From Pseudomonas migulae (GTDB lineage: Bacteria > Pseudomonadota > Gammaproteobacteria > Pseudomonadales > Pseudomonadaceae): a stretch of 64,000 bases of DNA. The stretch covers positions 141,001 through 205,000 of the forward strand of contig NZ_JALJWR010000001.1 in NCBI RefSeq assembly GCF_024169315.1, written 5' to 3'. This document shows, piece by piece, positions 55,437 through 64,000 of this stretch. The translations under genes were made by a program, and so were the position numbers. Every line of letters starts with the position of its first letter. The stretch's first letter is position 1. The notes beneath the pieces are model-generated. The model searched no databases. It was not told the DNA's origin and saw only the letters and a program-made list of their open reading frames with translations.

Positions 55437-55868
55437 ATGGCCAATACAGGAAACAACAATCCAGGCAATTTTTCTAAGGACCGGGACAAGGCTTCTGAAG
55501 CCGGCAAGAAAGGTGGAGAAGCCTCTGGCGGAAATTTTGCCGACGATCCACAACGAGCGTCTGAAGCCGGCCAGAAAGGTGGTCAAGCTTCGGGCGGACA
55601 ACAGAACCGCGACAGGGACCGCATGTCCGGAGGCGGGCAGGGCACGAATCGCGGAGGCGAATTCGCCGACGATAAAGAAAACCTGTCCAAACCAGGCCAA
55701 AAAGGCGGCCAGGCTTCGGGCGGACGGCAATCCACTCAGGCTGATCAATCGACCAGCGGTGGGCAAGGAAGCGGACGCGGCAGCAATGTGACTGATGACC
55801 GCGACAAAAAATCGGATATGGGACGCGAAGATGGTGGGATGAGCGGAGGGGGAGGACGCAAGCCCTGA
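55437..55868 (+). CDS. KGG-repeat stress-induced protein
   Basis: 143 residues, highly hydrophilic, with no predicted fold. Three intact copies of the KGG motif (AGKKGGEASGG, AGQKGGQASGG, PGQKGGQASGG) are followed by a degenerate one (GREDGGMSGG). This is the GsiB/general-stress repeat family seen in starved or desiccated bacteria. GAGGTG before the ATG supports the start. It is divergent from the ClpP-like gene across 264 bp. Confidence 0.85.
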   Translation: MANTGNNNPGNFSKDRDKASEAGKKGGEASGGNFADDPQRASEAGQKGGQASGGQQNRDRDRMSGGGQGTNRGGEFADDKENLSKPGQKGGQASGGRQSTQADQSTSGGQGSGRGSNVTDDRDKKSDMGREDGGMSGGGGRKP

Positions 55869-55962
55869 TGCCGCGCGATCCTGATCAAGCCCCGATTTCT
55901 TCGGAGCTTGATGCCTCTTGGTAGATGGCTGCCTGTCGGCAAGGGTGGCTTTAGACCGACAT

Positions 55963-56565
55963 TTACGCTTCATCCTGAGAGCGGCGCTTGATAGGCCGCT
56001 CTTTTTTTGCGGGAACAGCAGGCCATGCATTGATGACCGACTGCAGGAACTGCTGAGATAACTCAGGGTTATCCAGCGCCCTGGCAATCAGCATCGCCCC
56101 CGCGATCGACGACAGGACACGCAGCGATTCCTGGTACTTCTCGTCATGGCTTTCACCCTCGACCAGCGCCATCAGCGTGTCGATCAATTGCTCGATGCCC
56201 TTGGTGAAGGAGCTGCTGACGGAACCGCCCGCGCGGGCAACATCGGCGGCCAATGCCGGAATGGGACAGCCCTCGGTCCAGTTGTTCATATGCCCTTGCG
56301 TCAGGTAACGCTTGATGAGGTCGGGAATCGACTTGGCGTCTTGCCATTCGTGGATATTGGACTCGAACGTCCGGGTCACAGCCTCTGATGCCAGCTGTTC
56401 CTTGCCCCCCGGAAACTGACCGTAGAAACCGCCATGGGTCAGGCCGACGGAACGCGACAGCTCGCCGATGCCGATGCCATCGATTCCTTTTTCCCGGTAC
56501 ATCCGCGACGCGGCCGTGAGGATTGCCTCTTTGTTCGCGGCGGCCTGGTCTTTCGTGACTTTCAT
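55963..56565 (-). CDS. TetR-family repressor
   Basis: 200 residues: an N-terminal helix-turn-helix (about 10-56, with SRSVGLTHGGFYGQFPGGKE) and an all-alpha ligand domain. AGGAG before the ATG at 56563-56565 fixes the start. It is divergent from the MexT-like stub and the efflux operon. A near-palindrome ATGATGCGCGTCAT (56629-56642) lies in the gap. It may control itself and the efflux genes. Confidence 0.88.
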   Translation of the reverse strand: MKVTKDQAAANKEAILTAASRMYREKGIDGIGIGELSRSVGLTHGGFYGQFPGGKEQLASEAVTRTFESNIHEWQDAKSIPDLIKRYLTQGHMNNWTEGCPIPALAADVARAGGSVSSSFTKGIEQLIDTLMALVEGESHDEKYQESLRVLSSIAGAMLIARALDNPELSQQFLQSVINAWPAVPAKKERPIKRRSQDEA

Positions 56566-56628
56566 GAGTCTGCTCCTGTAGCCCGTTTGGCTTCGCTTGC
56601 GCAAAGCTTCGCTGAGAGGCTGGCATTG

Positions 56629-56642
56629 ATGATGCGCGTCAT
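56629..56642. promoter_or_regulatory. candidate TetR operator
   Basis: ATGATGCGCGTCAT matches its own reverse complement at 12 of 14 positions and sits 63 bp upstream of the TetR start and 95 bp before the LysR stub. Position and symmetry fit an autorepressor site. Not proven. Confidence 0.35.
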
Positions 56643-56737
56643 ATAAGGTTGCTGCAACGGCTTTGTCGGCATCGACACCAGTCTGGCGATCCCGAGCCGG
56701 TGGCTCAAGTCAAAAAATCTCTACGTGGACCTGTCCC

Positions 56738-57016
56738 ATGAAACGTAATGATCTGCGCAGTATCGATCTGAATTTGCTGGTGGTATTCGAAGCGCTCATC
56801 CAGGAACGCAACCTCACTCGCGCCGCTAAGCAGTTATCGCTGGGCCAGCCGGCTGTCAGTGCGGCGCTCGTGCGTTTGCGCAGGCTGTTCAACGATCCCT
56901 TGTTCGAACGCATCGGTCGCCGGATGGTGCCCACCGCGCGGGCATTGAGTGCCGCACAGACGCTCGGGCCGGCGCTGGATTCCGTTTGTACTGCGATCAC
57001 CAATACCAAGGTTTAG
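56738..57016 (+). pseudogene. MexT-like LysR regulator reduced to its DNA-binding domain
   Basis: 92 residues. The sequence MKRNDLRSIDLNLLVVFEAL, then LTRAAKQLSLGQPAVSAAL and LFNDPLFERIGR, closely follows the winged-helix domain of MexT, the activator of mexEF-oprN. A full MexT is about 300-350 residues. Here the frame ends at ITNTKV, and the DNA that follows shows no effector-domain sequence in any frame I examined. Its position just upstream of the efflux genes is where mexT belongs. A functional stand-alone helix-turn-helix is possible but less likely. Confidence 0.7.
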
Positions 57017-57055
57017 CCGGGCCGATCCCTTTTTTTGCTCTTAAACATGATAGTC

Positions 57056-57070
57056 ATCATTATTGATGAT
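57056..57070. promoter_or_regulatory. nod-box-like site before the efflux operon
   Basis: ATC-N9-GAT (57056-57070) lies within the inverted repeat TCATCA-TTAT-TGATGA (57054-57069). ATC-N9-GAT is the half-site recognised by NodD/MexT-type LysR proteins. It lies 90 bp before the mexE-like start, in an AT-rich gap that probably contains the promoter. Confidence 0.4.
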
Positions 57071-57159
57071 ATCCAACTTCACTCCGTTCGATTCGTCGTG
57101 ACCTCGCGCGAGGCTGAGAATCCGGAAAATTCATAAATCGTCTGGCGGACACCCCCCCC

Positions 57160-58404
57160 ATGGAACAGTCACTCAAACCTTTGCGTTATCCCCTTGCCGC
57201 GTTGGCGCTGGTGGCACTTGCCGCGTGTGAACGCGCACCCAGTGCCGCGCAGGCTCCGGGGGCGCCGCACGTCACCGTCGCCAAGGTGCTCGAGCAGCCC
57301 ATTACCGAATGGGATGAAGTCACCGCTCGCCTGGAAGCGCCGGAAACCGTAGAGGTTCGTCCACGGGTATCGGGCCAGATCGAACGCGTTGCCTTTACTG
57401 ATGGCGCGCTGGTGAAGAAGGGCGACTTGCTGTTCCAGATCGATCCACGTCCGTTCGAACATGAGGTGCATCGCATCGAGGCGCAGCTGCAACAGGCACG
57501 CGCTACCCTGGTTCGCACCGGCAACGAAGCGCAACGCGGCCAGCGGTTGTTGAGCAGCAACGCGATCTCCGCCGAGCTGGCCGACACTCGCACCACCACT
57601 GCGCAAGAAGCCCGGGCCGGTGTCGATGCCATTCAGGCGCAGCTGGATCTCGCGCGATTGAACCTCAGCTTCACCCGCGTCACCGCACCGATCAGCGGCC
57701 GCGTCAGCCGGGCGGAAATCACCGCGGGCAACATCGTGACCGCCGACACCACACCACTGACCAGCGTGGTCTCCACCGACAAGGTCTACGCCTATTTCGA
57801 TGCGGACGAACGCATGTTCCTCAAGTACAGCCAGCTTTCCCGCCAGGGCCAGCGTGGTCAAGCCACCCCGGTGTACATGGGCCTGTCGAACGAGGAGGGC
57901 AACAGCCACCTCGGGCAGATGAACTTTGTCGACAATCAGGTCAATCCGAAGACCGGCACCATCCGTGGTCGCGCGGTGTTCGATAACGCGGACGGCCAGT
58001 ACACCCCCGGTCTGTATGCCCGGTTGAAACTAGTGGGCAGCGCTGCCTATCCCGGCCTGCTGATCAAAGATGAAGCGGTAGGTACGGACCTCGGCAAGAA
58101 ATTCGTGCTGGTCGTCGATCAGGACAACAAGGCCGTCTATCGCAGCGTCGATCTGGGGCCAAAGCTTGAAGGCTTGCGCATCGTGTGCAGTGGCTTGCAG
58201 AAAGAAGACCGTATCGTCATCAACGGCCTGCAACGGGTACGGCCCGGCGCGCTGATCGATCCTCAGGATGCCCCGATGGCCAGCCCGGAAACGGTCGCCA
58301 CACTGGCCCGCCAGCGTCAGGCAATCGATGCCTCCAATCAGCCGGCTTCCGCTAAATCACCCGCTCTGGTGAAAGCGGAAACCGCCGCTGCGCCTCGCGG
58401 ATAA
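57160..58404 (+). CDS. mexE: RND efflux membrane-fusion lipoprotein, MexE-like
   Basis: 414 residues with lipobox LAAC (Cys23). The barrel-sandwich and hairpin parts are visible (RVSGQIERVAFTDGALVKKGD, then an alpha-helical hairpin around 105-160, LNLSFTRVTAPISGRV). It bridges the inner-membrane pump and the outer-membrane channel. It is the first gene of a three-gene operon typical of mexEF-oprN. Confidence 0.9.
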   Translation: MEQSLKPLRYPLAALALVALAACERAPSAAQAPGAPHVTVAKVLEQPITEWDEVTARLEAPETVEVRPRVSGQIERVAFTDGALVKKGDLLFQIDPRPFEHEVHRIEAQLQQARATLVRTGNEAQRGQRLLSSNAISAELADTRTTTAQEARAGVDAIQAQLDLARLNLSFTRVTAPISGRVSRAEITAGNIVTADTTPLTSVVSTDKVYAYFDADERMFLKYSQLSRQGQRGQATPVYMGLSNEEGNSHLGQMNFVDNQVNPKTGTIRGRAVFDNADGQYTPGLYARLKLVGSAAYPGLLIKDEAVGTDLGKKFVLVVDQDNKAVYRSVDLGPKLEGLRIVCSGLQKEDRIVINGLQRVRPGALIDPQDAPMASPETVATLARQRQAIDASNQPASAKSPALVKAETAAAPRG

Positions 58405-58415
58405 GGAGCCTCGAC

Positions 58416-61400
58416 ATGAAGTTCTCCCAGTTCTTTATCACGCGGCCGATCTTCGCAGCGGTGCTGTCGTTGCTGATCCTGATCGCCGGCGCCATCTCGC
58501 TGTTCCAGTTGCCGATCAGCGAATACCCCGAAGTGGTTCCACCGACCGTCGTGGTCCACGCCAACTATCCCGGCGCCAACCCGAAAGTCATCGGCGAAAC
58601 CGTGGCCGCGCCTTTGGAGCAAGCCATCACCGGTGTCGAGAACATGCTGTACATGTCCTCGCAATCCACGGCTGACGGTCGGCTCACCCTCACCGTGACG
58701 TTCGCGTTGGGCACCGATCTGGACAACGCCCAGGTTCAAGTCCAGAACCGCGTGACCCGCACCGAACCGAAGCTGCCCGAAGAAGTGACGCGCATCGGCA
58801 TCACCGTCGACAAGGCGTCACCCGAGCTGACGATGGTTGTGCACTTGACCTCGCCGGACAAGCGCTACGACATGCTGTACCTGTCCAACTACGCGATCCT
58901 CAACGTCAAGGATGAGCTGACTCGCCTGAACGGTATCGGTGACGTAAAGATGTTCGGTATCGGCGACTACTCGCTGCGTATCTGGCTCGATCCGAACAAG
59001 ACCGCGTCACGCAACCTGACCGCGACAGACGTCGTCAACGCGGTGCGTGAGCAGAACCGTCAAGTTGCGGCGGGGCAGCTGGGTTCACCTCCTGCACCCA
59101 ATGCCACGAGCTTTCAGATGTCGATCAACTCCCAAGGGCGGTTGGTCAGCGAAGAAGAGTTTGAAAACGTGATCGTCCGCAGTGGCCCGGACGGCGAGAT
59201 CACTCGGCTCAAAGACATTGCCCGGATTGAGCTGGGTTCCAACCAATACGCGTTGCGCGCCTTGCTCAACAACCAGGAAGCGGTCGCGATGCCGATCTTC
59301 CAGCGCCCCGGTTCCAATGCGATCGACGTCTCCGACCAGGTACGGGAGACGATGGCCAGGCTCAAGCATAACTTCCCGGAAGGCATGGACTACGAGATCG
59401 TCTATGACCCGACCATCTTCGTCCGCAGTTCGATTGAAGCGGTGGTCCATACGCTGTTCGAAGCGTTGGTCCTGGTGGTGCTGGTGGTGATCCTGTTCCT
59501 GCAAACCTGGCGCGCCTCGATCATTCCGTTGGTGGCGGTGCCGGTGTCGCTGATCGGTACGTTTGCAGTGATGCATTTATTCGGCTTCTCGCTGAATGCC
59601 TTGTCGCTGTTCGGTCTGGTGCTGGCCATCGGCATCGTGGTCGACGATGCGATTGTGGTGGTGGAGAACGTCGAGCGAAACATCGAGTTGGGCCTCGATC
59701 CCATGGAGGCCACCAAAAAAGCCATGGGCGAAGTGACCGGGCCGATCATCGCCACGGCGTTGGTGCTTTGCGCGGTGTTCGTGCCGGCGGCGTTCATTTC
59801 CGGGCTGACAGGGCAGTTCTATAAACAGTTCGCGTTGACCATCGCCATCTCCACGGTGATCTCGGCGTTCAACTCCCTGACCTTGTCGCCAGCCTTGGCG
59901 GCGGTGCTACTCAAGGCTCATGGCGCGCCGAAAGACCGTTTCTCCAAAGTGCTGGATCGCCTGCTGGGCGGTTGGCTGTTCAAGCCATTCAACCGCGTCT
60001 TCGAAAAGGCCAGCCATGGCTATGTGATTGGCGTGGCCAAAGTGATTCGCGGCAGCAGCGTGGCCTTGCTGGTGTACGCCGGTCTGATCGCCATGACCTA
60101 CATGGGTTTCAGCACCACGCCGACCGGCTTCGTACCGACCCAGGACAAAAAGTACCTGGTGACCTTCGCGCAACTGCCGGATGCCGCGAGTCTTGATCGC
60201 ACGGAATCGGTGATTCGCCGCATGAGCACCATCGCCATGAACGAACCGGGTTTTGATAGCGCGGTCGCATTCCCCGGGCTGTCGATCAATGGTTTCACCA
60301 ACAGCCCCAACGCTGGTATCGCCTTCATAGGGTTGAGTTCTTTCGATGAGCGCAAAGACCCAAGCCTGTCGGCCCGCGCGATTTCCGCCTCCCTCAACGG
60401 CAAGTTCGGTGGCATTCAGGACGCCTACATCGCGGTTTTCCCGCCACCGCCGGTGCAAGGCCTGGGCACGATCGGCGGCTTCCGTCTGCAGATCGAAGAC
60501 CGCGGCAACCTGGGTTATGACGAGCTGTATAAAGAGACGATGAACATCATCGCCAAGAGCCGTAGCGTTCCGGAACTGGCCAACCTGTTCACCAGTTACA
60601 CCGTCAACGTGCCGCAGGTCGAAGCCGCCATTGACCGGGAAAAAGCCAAGACTCATGGCGTGAAGATCAACGATATCTTCGACACCTTGCAGGTGTACCT
60701 GGGCTCGCTGTATGCCAACGACTTCAACCGTTTTGGCCGGACCTATCAGGTCAACGTGCAGGCCGAGCAACAGTTCCGCCAGGAGCCTGAACAGATCGGC
60801 CAGTTGAAGGTGCGCAATGATCGCGGCGAGATGATCCCGCTGGCCACGTTCGTCAAGGTCAGCCCGACATCAGGCCCTGACCGGGTTTCACACTACAACG
60901 GTTTCCTCACCGCGGAAATCAACGGCAGTGCAGCACCCGGCTACAGCTCTGGCCAGGCACAGGCCGCCATTGAAAAGCTGCTGAAGGCAGAATTGCCCAA
61001 CGGCATGACCTACGAGTGGACCGACCTGACCTACCAGCAGATCCTGTCGGGCAACACGGCCCTGCTGGTGTTCCCGCTCTGCGTGCTGTTGGCGTTCCTG
61101 GTGCTGGCTGCGTTGTATGAAAGCTGGAGCCTGCCGTTGGCGGTGATCCTGATCGTGCCGATGACCCTGCTGTCGGCGATTGCCGGGGTGATCATTTCCC
61201 AGGGCGACAACAACATCTTCACTCAGATCGGCCTGATCGTGCTGGTCGGCCTGGCTTGCAAGAACGCGATCCTGATCGTCGAGTTCGCCAAGGACAAACA
61301 GGATCAGGGCCTGTCGCCACTGGAGGCGGTGCTGGAAGCCTGTCGCCTGCGTCTGCGGCCGATTCTGATGACGTCCTTCGCCTTCATCATGGGTGTGATT

Positions 61401-61610
61401 CCATTGGTGACGTCGACGGGTGCCGGTTCGGAAATGCGCCGTGCGATGGGGGTTGCGGTGTTCTCCGGAATGCTCGGCGTAACCTTCTTCGGGTTGCTGC
61501 TGACGCCAGTGTTCTTCGTTCTGATTCGTCGCTACATCGAGCGCAAAAACGCGCGCAACGTCAACAAGGCTCATCAGGCAAACGCAATCAACCAGGAGGC
61601 ACATTCATGA
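58416..61610 (+). CDS. mexF: RND multidrug efflux pump, MexF-like
   Basis: 1064 residues of the HAE-1 family with twelve helices and two large periplasmic loops. The proton-relay region LAIGIVVDDAIVVVENVER (helix 4) is intact. It starts eleven bases after the mexE-like gene with a GGAG site. MexF pumps export chloramphenicol, quinolones, trimethoprim and quorum-sensing precursors in P. aeruginosa; specificity here is inferred only. Confidence 0.93.
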   Translation: MKFSQFFITRPIFAAVLSLLILIAGAISLFQLPISEYPEVVPPTVVVHANYPGANPKVIGETVAAPLEQAITGVENMLYMSSQSTADGRLTLTVTFALGTDLDNAQVQVQNRVTRTEPKLPEEVTRIGITVDKASPELTMVVHLTSPDKRYDMLYLSNYAILNVKDELTRLNGIGDVKMFGIGDYSLRIWLDPNKTASRNLTATDVVNAVREQNRQVAAGQLGSPPAPNATSFQMSINSQGRLVSEEEFENVIVRSGPDGEITRLKDIARIELGSNQYALRALLNNQEAVAMPIFQRPGSNAIDVSDQVRETMARLKHNFPEGMDYEIVYDPTIFVRSSIEAVVHTLFEALVLVVLVVILFLQTWRASIIPLVAVPVSLIGTFAVMHLFGFSLNALSLFGLVLAIGIVVDDAIVVVENVERNIELGLDPMEATKKAMGEVTGPIIATALVLCAVFVPAAFISGLTGQFYKQFALTIAISTVISAFNSLTLSPALAAVLLKAHGAPKDRFSKVLDRLLGGWLFKPFNRVFEKASHGYVIGVAKVIRGSSVALLVYAGLIAMTYMGFSTTPTGFVPTQDKKYLVTFAQLPDAASLDRTESVIRRMSTIAMNEPGFDSAVAFPGLSINGFTNSPNAGIAFIGLSSFDERKDPSLSARAISASLNGKFGGIQDAYIAVFPPPPVQGLGTIGGFRLQIEDRGNLGYDELYKETMNIIAKSRSVPELANLFTSYTVNVPQVEAAIDREKAKTHGVKINDIFDTLQVYLGSLYANDFNRFGRTYQVNVQAEQQFRQEPEQIGQLKVRNDRGEMIPLATFVKVSPTSGPDRVSHYNGFLTAEINGSAAPGYSSGQAQAAIEKLLKAELPNGMTYEWTDLTYQQILSGNTALLVFPLCVLLAFLVLAALYESWSLPLAVILIVPMTLLSAIAGVIISQGDNNIFTQIGLIVLVGLACKNAILIVEFAKDKQDQGLSPLEAVLEACRLRLRPILMTSFAFIMGVIPLVTSTGAGSEMRRAMGVAVFSGMLGVTFFGLLLTPVFFVLIRRYIERKNARNVNKAHQANAINQEAHS

Positions 61611-63025
61611 GCACCTTGAAGCTTTTTTTACCCAGCCTTCTGGTCGTGGCGCTCGCTGCCTGCACGGTGGGCCCCGACTACAAAACGCCCGACACCGCGC
61701 CTGCCACTCTCGTGTCGGCGCAAGCCGGCCAGTACGATCAATCGCGTTTTGAAACGGTGTGGTGGCAGCAGTTTGATGACCCCACGCTCAACCAGTTGGT
61801 GAGCAAATCCCTGGAAGGCAACCGCGACTTGCGCGTCGCGTTTGCCCGCTGGAAAGCGGCTCGTGCGATTCGTGACGACATCAGCAACGACAACTTGCCG
61901 GTCGTCACCAGCCGGGTCAGCAGTCAGCAGGGCAAGTCGCAAGTGCCCGGGCAGACCGACAGTCGAGTCAATATCGAGCGTTACGATCTGGGCCTGGACA
62001 TGGCGTGGGAAGTCGATCTGTTTGGGCGGATCCAGCGTCAACTGGAATCCAGCGACGCACAGCAAGACGCTGCGGCAGCAGATTTGTATGAGCTTCGCGT
62101 GACGATGATTGCCGAGCTGGTGGATGCCTACGGCCAATTGCGCGGCGCGCAGCTGCGGGAAAGAATTGCCCTGGCTAACCTGAAGAATCAGCAGGACTCG
62201 CGCACCGTGACTGTCAGCCTGCGCGATGCGGGCGTGGGCAATGAGCTCGACGTGGTGCGAGCCGATGCGCGTTTAGCCGCCGTCGAGGCGACTGTCCCGC
62301 AGCTGCAAGCGGAGCAGGTGCGGCAGAAAAACCGCATCGCCACACTCCTGGGTGAACGCCCGGATACATTAAGTGTGTCGTTGAGCCCCGCCGAGTTGCC
62401 AGCCATCGCCAAAGCGCTGCCGATCGGTGATCCCGCCGAGTTGTTGCGCCGGCGTCCCGATGTGCTCGCCGCCGAACGCAGACTGGCTTCCGCGACGGCA
62501 GATATTGGCGTGGCCACCGCCGACCTTTTCCCGAGGGTGAGCTTGAGCGGATTCCTCGGTTTCACCGCCGGCCGTGGTTCGCAGATTGGCTCCAGCGCAG
62601 CCAGGGCCTGGGGATTGGGGCCGAGCATTACCTGGGCGGCCTTTGACCTGGGCAGCGTGCGGGCGCGCATCCGTGGCGCCGACGCCAATGCCGAAGGCGC
62701 ATTGGCCACCTATGAACAGCAAGTGCTGCTGGCACTGGAAGAGTCGGAAAACGCCTTCAGCGACTACGGCAAGCGTCAGCAGCGGTTGCTGTCGCTGATC
62801 AAGCAAAGTGAGTCGAGCCGCGCCGCGGCGGACCTGGCGGCTATCCAGTATAAGGAAGGCACGGTGGATTATCTGGTGCTGCTGGATGCACAGCGTGAAC
62901 GGCTGAACGCCGAGGATGCGCAGGCACTGGGTGAAATTGATCAGTACCGGGGAATCGTCGCGATCTATAAAGCGCTGGGAGGAGGGTGGGACAGTGGGGG
63001 CAAAAAGGTTGTAGCGGCGAACTGA
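61607..63025 (+). CDS. oprN: outer-membrane efflux channel lipoprotein, OprN-like
   Basis: 472 residues with lipobox LAAC (Cys19) and two TolC-type repeats (for example LRRRPDVLAAERRLASATADIGVATADLFP). AGGAGG before the ATG, which overlaps the pump stop (ATGA), fixes the start and rejects a much longer overlapping frame. Completes the tripartite pump. Confidence 0.92.
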   Translation: MSTLKLFLPSLLVVALAACTVGPDYKTPDTAPATLVSAQAGQYDQSRFETVWWQQFDDPTLNQLVSKSLEGNRDLRVAFARWKAARAIRDDISNDNLPVVTSRVSSQQGKSQVPGQTDSRVNIERYDLGLDMAWEVDLFGRIQRQLESSDAQQDAAAADLYELRVTMIAELVDAYGQLRGAQLRERIALANLKNQQDSRTVTVSLRDAGVGNELDVVRADARLAAVEATVPQLQAEQVRQKNRIATLLGERPDTLSVSLSPAELPAIAKALPIGDPAELLRRRPDVLAAERRLASATADIGVATADLFPRVSLSGFLGFTAGRGSQIGSSAARAWGLGPSITWAAFDLGSVRARIRGADANAEGALATYEQQVLLALEESENAFSDYGKRQQRLLSLIKQSESSRAAADLAAIQYKEGTVDYLVLLDAQRERLNAEDAQALGEIDQYRGIVAIYKALGGGWDSGGKKVVAAN

Positions 63026-63076
63026 TGCCGGCTGGGCTTGGGTTCTTTGCTAAGGAAAAGAATTTTTCGGCGGGGG

Positions 63077-63104
63077 TTGACCACGTATTTTAATCCTGTA
63101 CTAT
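63077..63104 (+). promoter_or_regulatory. rRNA operon promoter P1
   Basis: TTGACC, 16 bp, TACTAT, followed by a GC-rich discriminator (TCGCCTCCCGC). An A/T-rich stretch (AAAAGAATTTTT) upstream could serve as UP element. This layout is typical of growth-rate-regulated rRNA promoters. Confidence 0.75.
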
Positions 63105-63184
63105 TCGCCTCCCGCTAGCGAGCAACTCAATGTTTGCCTAGTTTAAGTAATTGATTTCATTGGTGAAATCAGAAACTTTTAAGG

Positions 63185-63213
63185 TTGCTACATGAGGTCG
63201 CTTGCTGTAGGAT
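63185..63213 (+). promoter_or_regulatory. rRNA operon promoter P2
   Basis: TTGCTA, 17 bp, TAGGAT, then the GC-rich discriminator GCGCACC. It is downstream of a small hairpin (TGATTTCA-TTGG-TGAAATCA, 63152-63171). Confidence 0.6.
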
Positions 63214-63248
63214 GCGCACCTCGGTTGAGACGAAGGTCTTAACCAACC

Positions 63249-63259
63249 GCTCTTTAACA
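63249..63259 (+). promoter_or_regulatory. boxA antitermination site
   Basis: GCTCTTTAACA in the rRNA leader matches the conserved boxA used by the Nus antitermination complex. It lies about 150 bp before 16S rRNA. Confidence 0.8.
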
Positions 63260-63409
63260 ACTGAATCAAGCAATTCGTGTGGGTGCTTGTGGAGTCAGAC
63301 TGATAGTCAACAAGATTATCAGCATCACAAGTTACTCCGCGAGAAATCAAAGATGTAACCAACGATTGCTGAGCCAAGTTTAGGGTTTCTTAAAAACCCA
63401 AAGATGTTT

Positions 63410-64000
<591 letters not shown>

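Noticed and set aside
61256..63025. Longer start for the OprN-like channel, inside the pump gene
   Set aside because: The added 117 residues are Arg-rich shadow sequence. The ATG at 61607 has an AGGAGG site and starts a normal lipoprotein signal.

Overview
The window is chromosomal DNA from a Pseudomonas of the P. fluorescens complex. The partial 16S rRNA gene at the right end, the complete-looking alginate cluster backbone, the fluorescens-type REP/REPIN palindromes between genes and the GC-rich codon use all agree. The 16S V3 stretch resembles the P. koreensis/P. mandelii side of the group from memory, but no species is claimed.

Layout. 1-6217: gamma-glutamyl polyamine catabolism (pauD-type hydrolase, glutamylpolyamine synthetase, aldehyde dehydrogenase, FAD oxidase, cupin regulator). 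6247-7180: a small membrane protein and a Nudix hydrolase. 7200-10870: an AT-rich accessory patch with a damaged orphan antitoxin, a duplicated ~1.05 kb unit carrying two diverged copies of an unknown 152-residue gene, and a truncated small gene with a repeated leader. 11270-23887 (minus strand): alginate biosynthesis in the order algD-alg8-alg44-algK-algE-algG-algX-algL-algA. The acetylation genes algI, algJ and algF are missing, and the AlgX active-site histidine appears replaced.

24484-30497: an operon-like run (flavin monooxygenase, RidA, DUF1028, ArgE-like deacylase, NCS1 permease) plus a second, divergent RidA. 30651-38290: a phosphodiesterase, then a Dpp-type ABC importer operon that contains a DMSP-lyase-like cupin, with a divergent LysR. 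38378-42912: two alpha/beta hydrolases, an amidohydrolase and a GATase1/AraC regulator. 43249-46540: an OpuC/YehZ-type osmolyte ABC importer. 46689-49126: a secreted amidase and a LysR.

49285-56565: a YdiJ-type D-2-hydroxyacid dehydrogenase, a hybrid histidine kinase, a ClpP-like protein, a KGG-repeat stress protein and a TetR repressor. 56738-63025: a MexT-like regulator cut down to its DNA-binding domain, then a MexEF-OprN-type efflux operon. 63077-64000: two rRNA promoters, boxA and the start of 16S rRNA.

The strongest leads are four. The duplicated 152-residue genes differ almost only at amino-acid-changing positions. The alginate locus seems to have lost polymer acetylation at several steps. 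A cupin with all DMSP-lyase residues sits inside a peptide-type ABC operon. The mexT-like gene is reduced to a stub beside an intact efflux operon.
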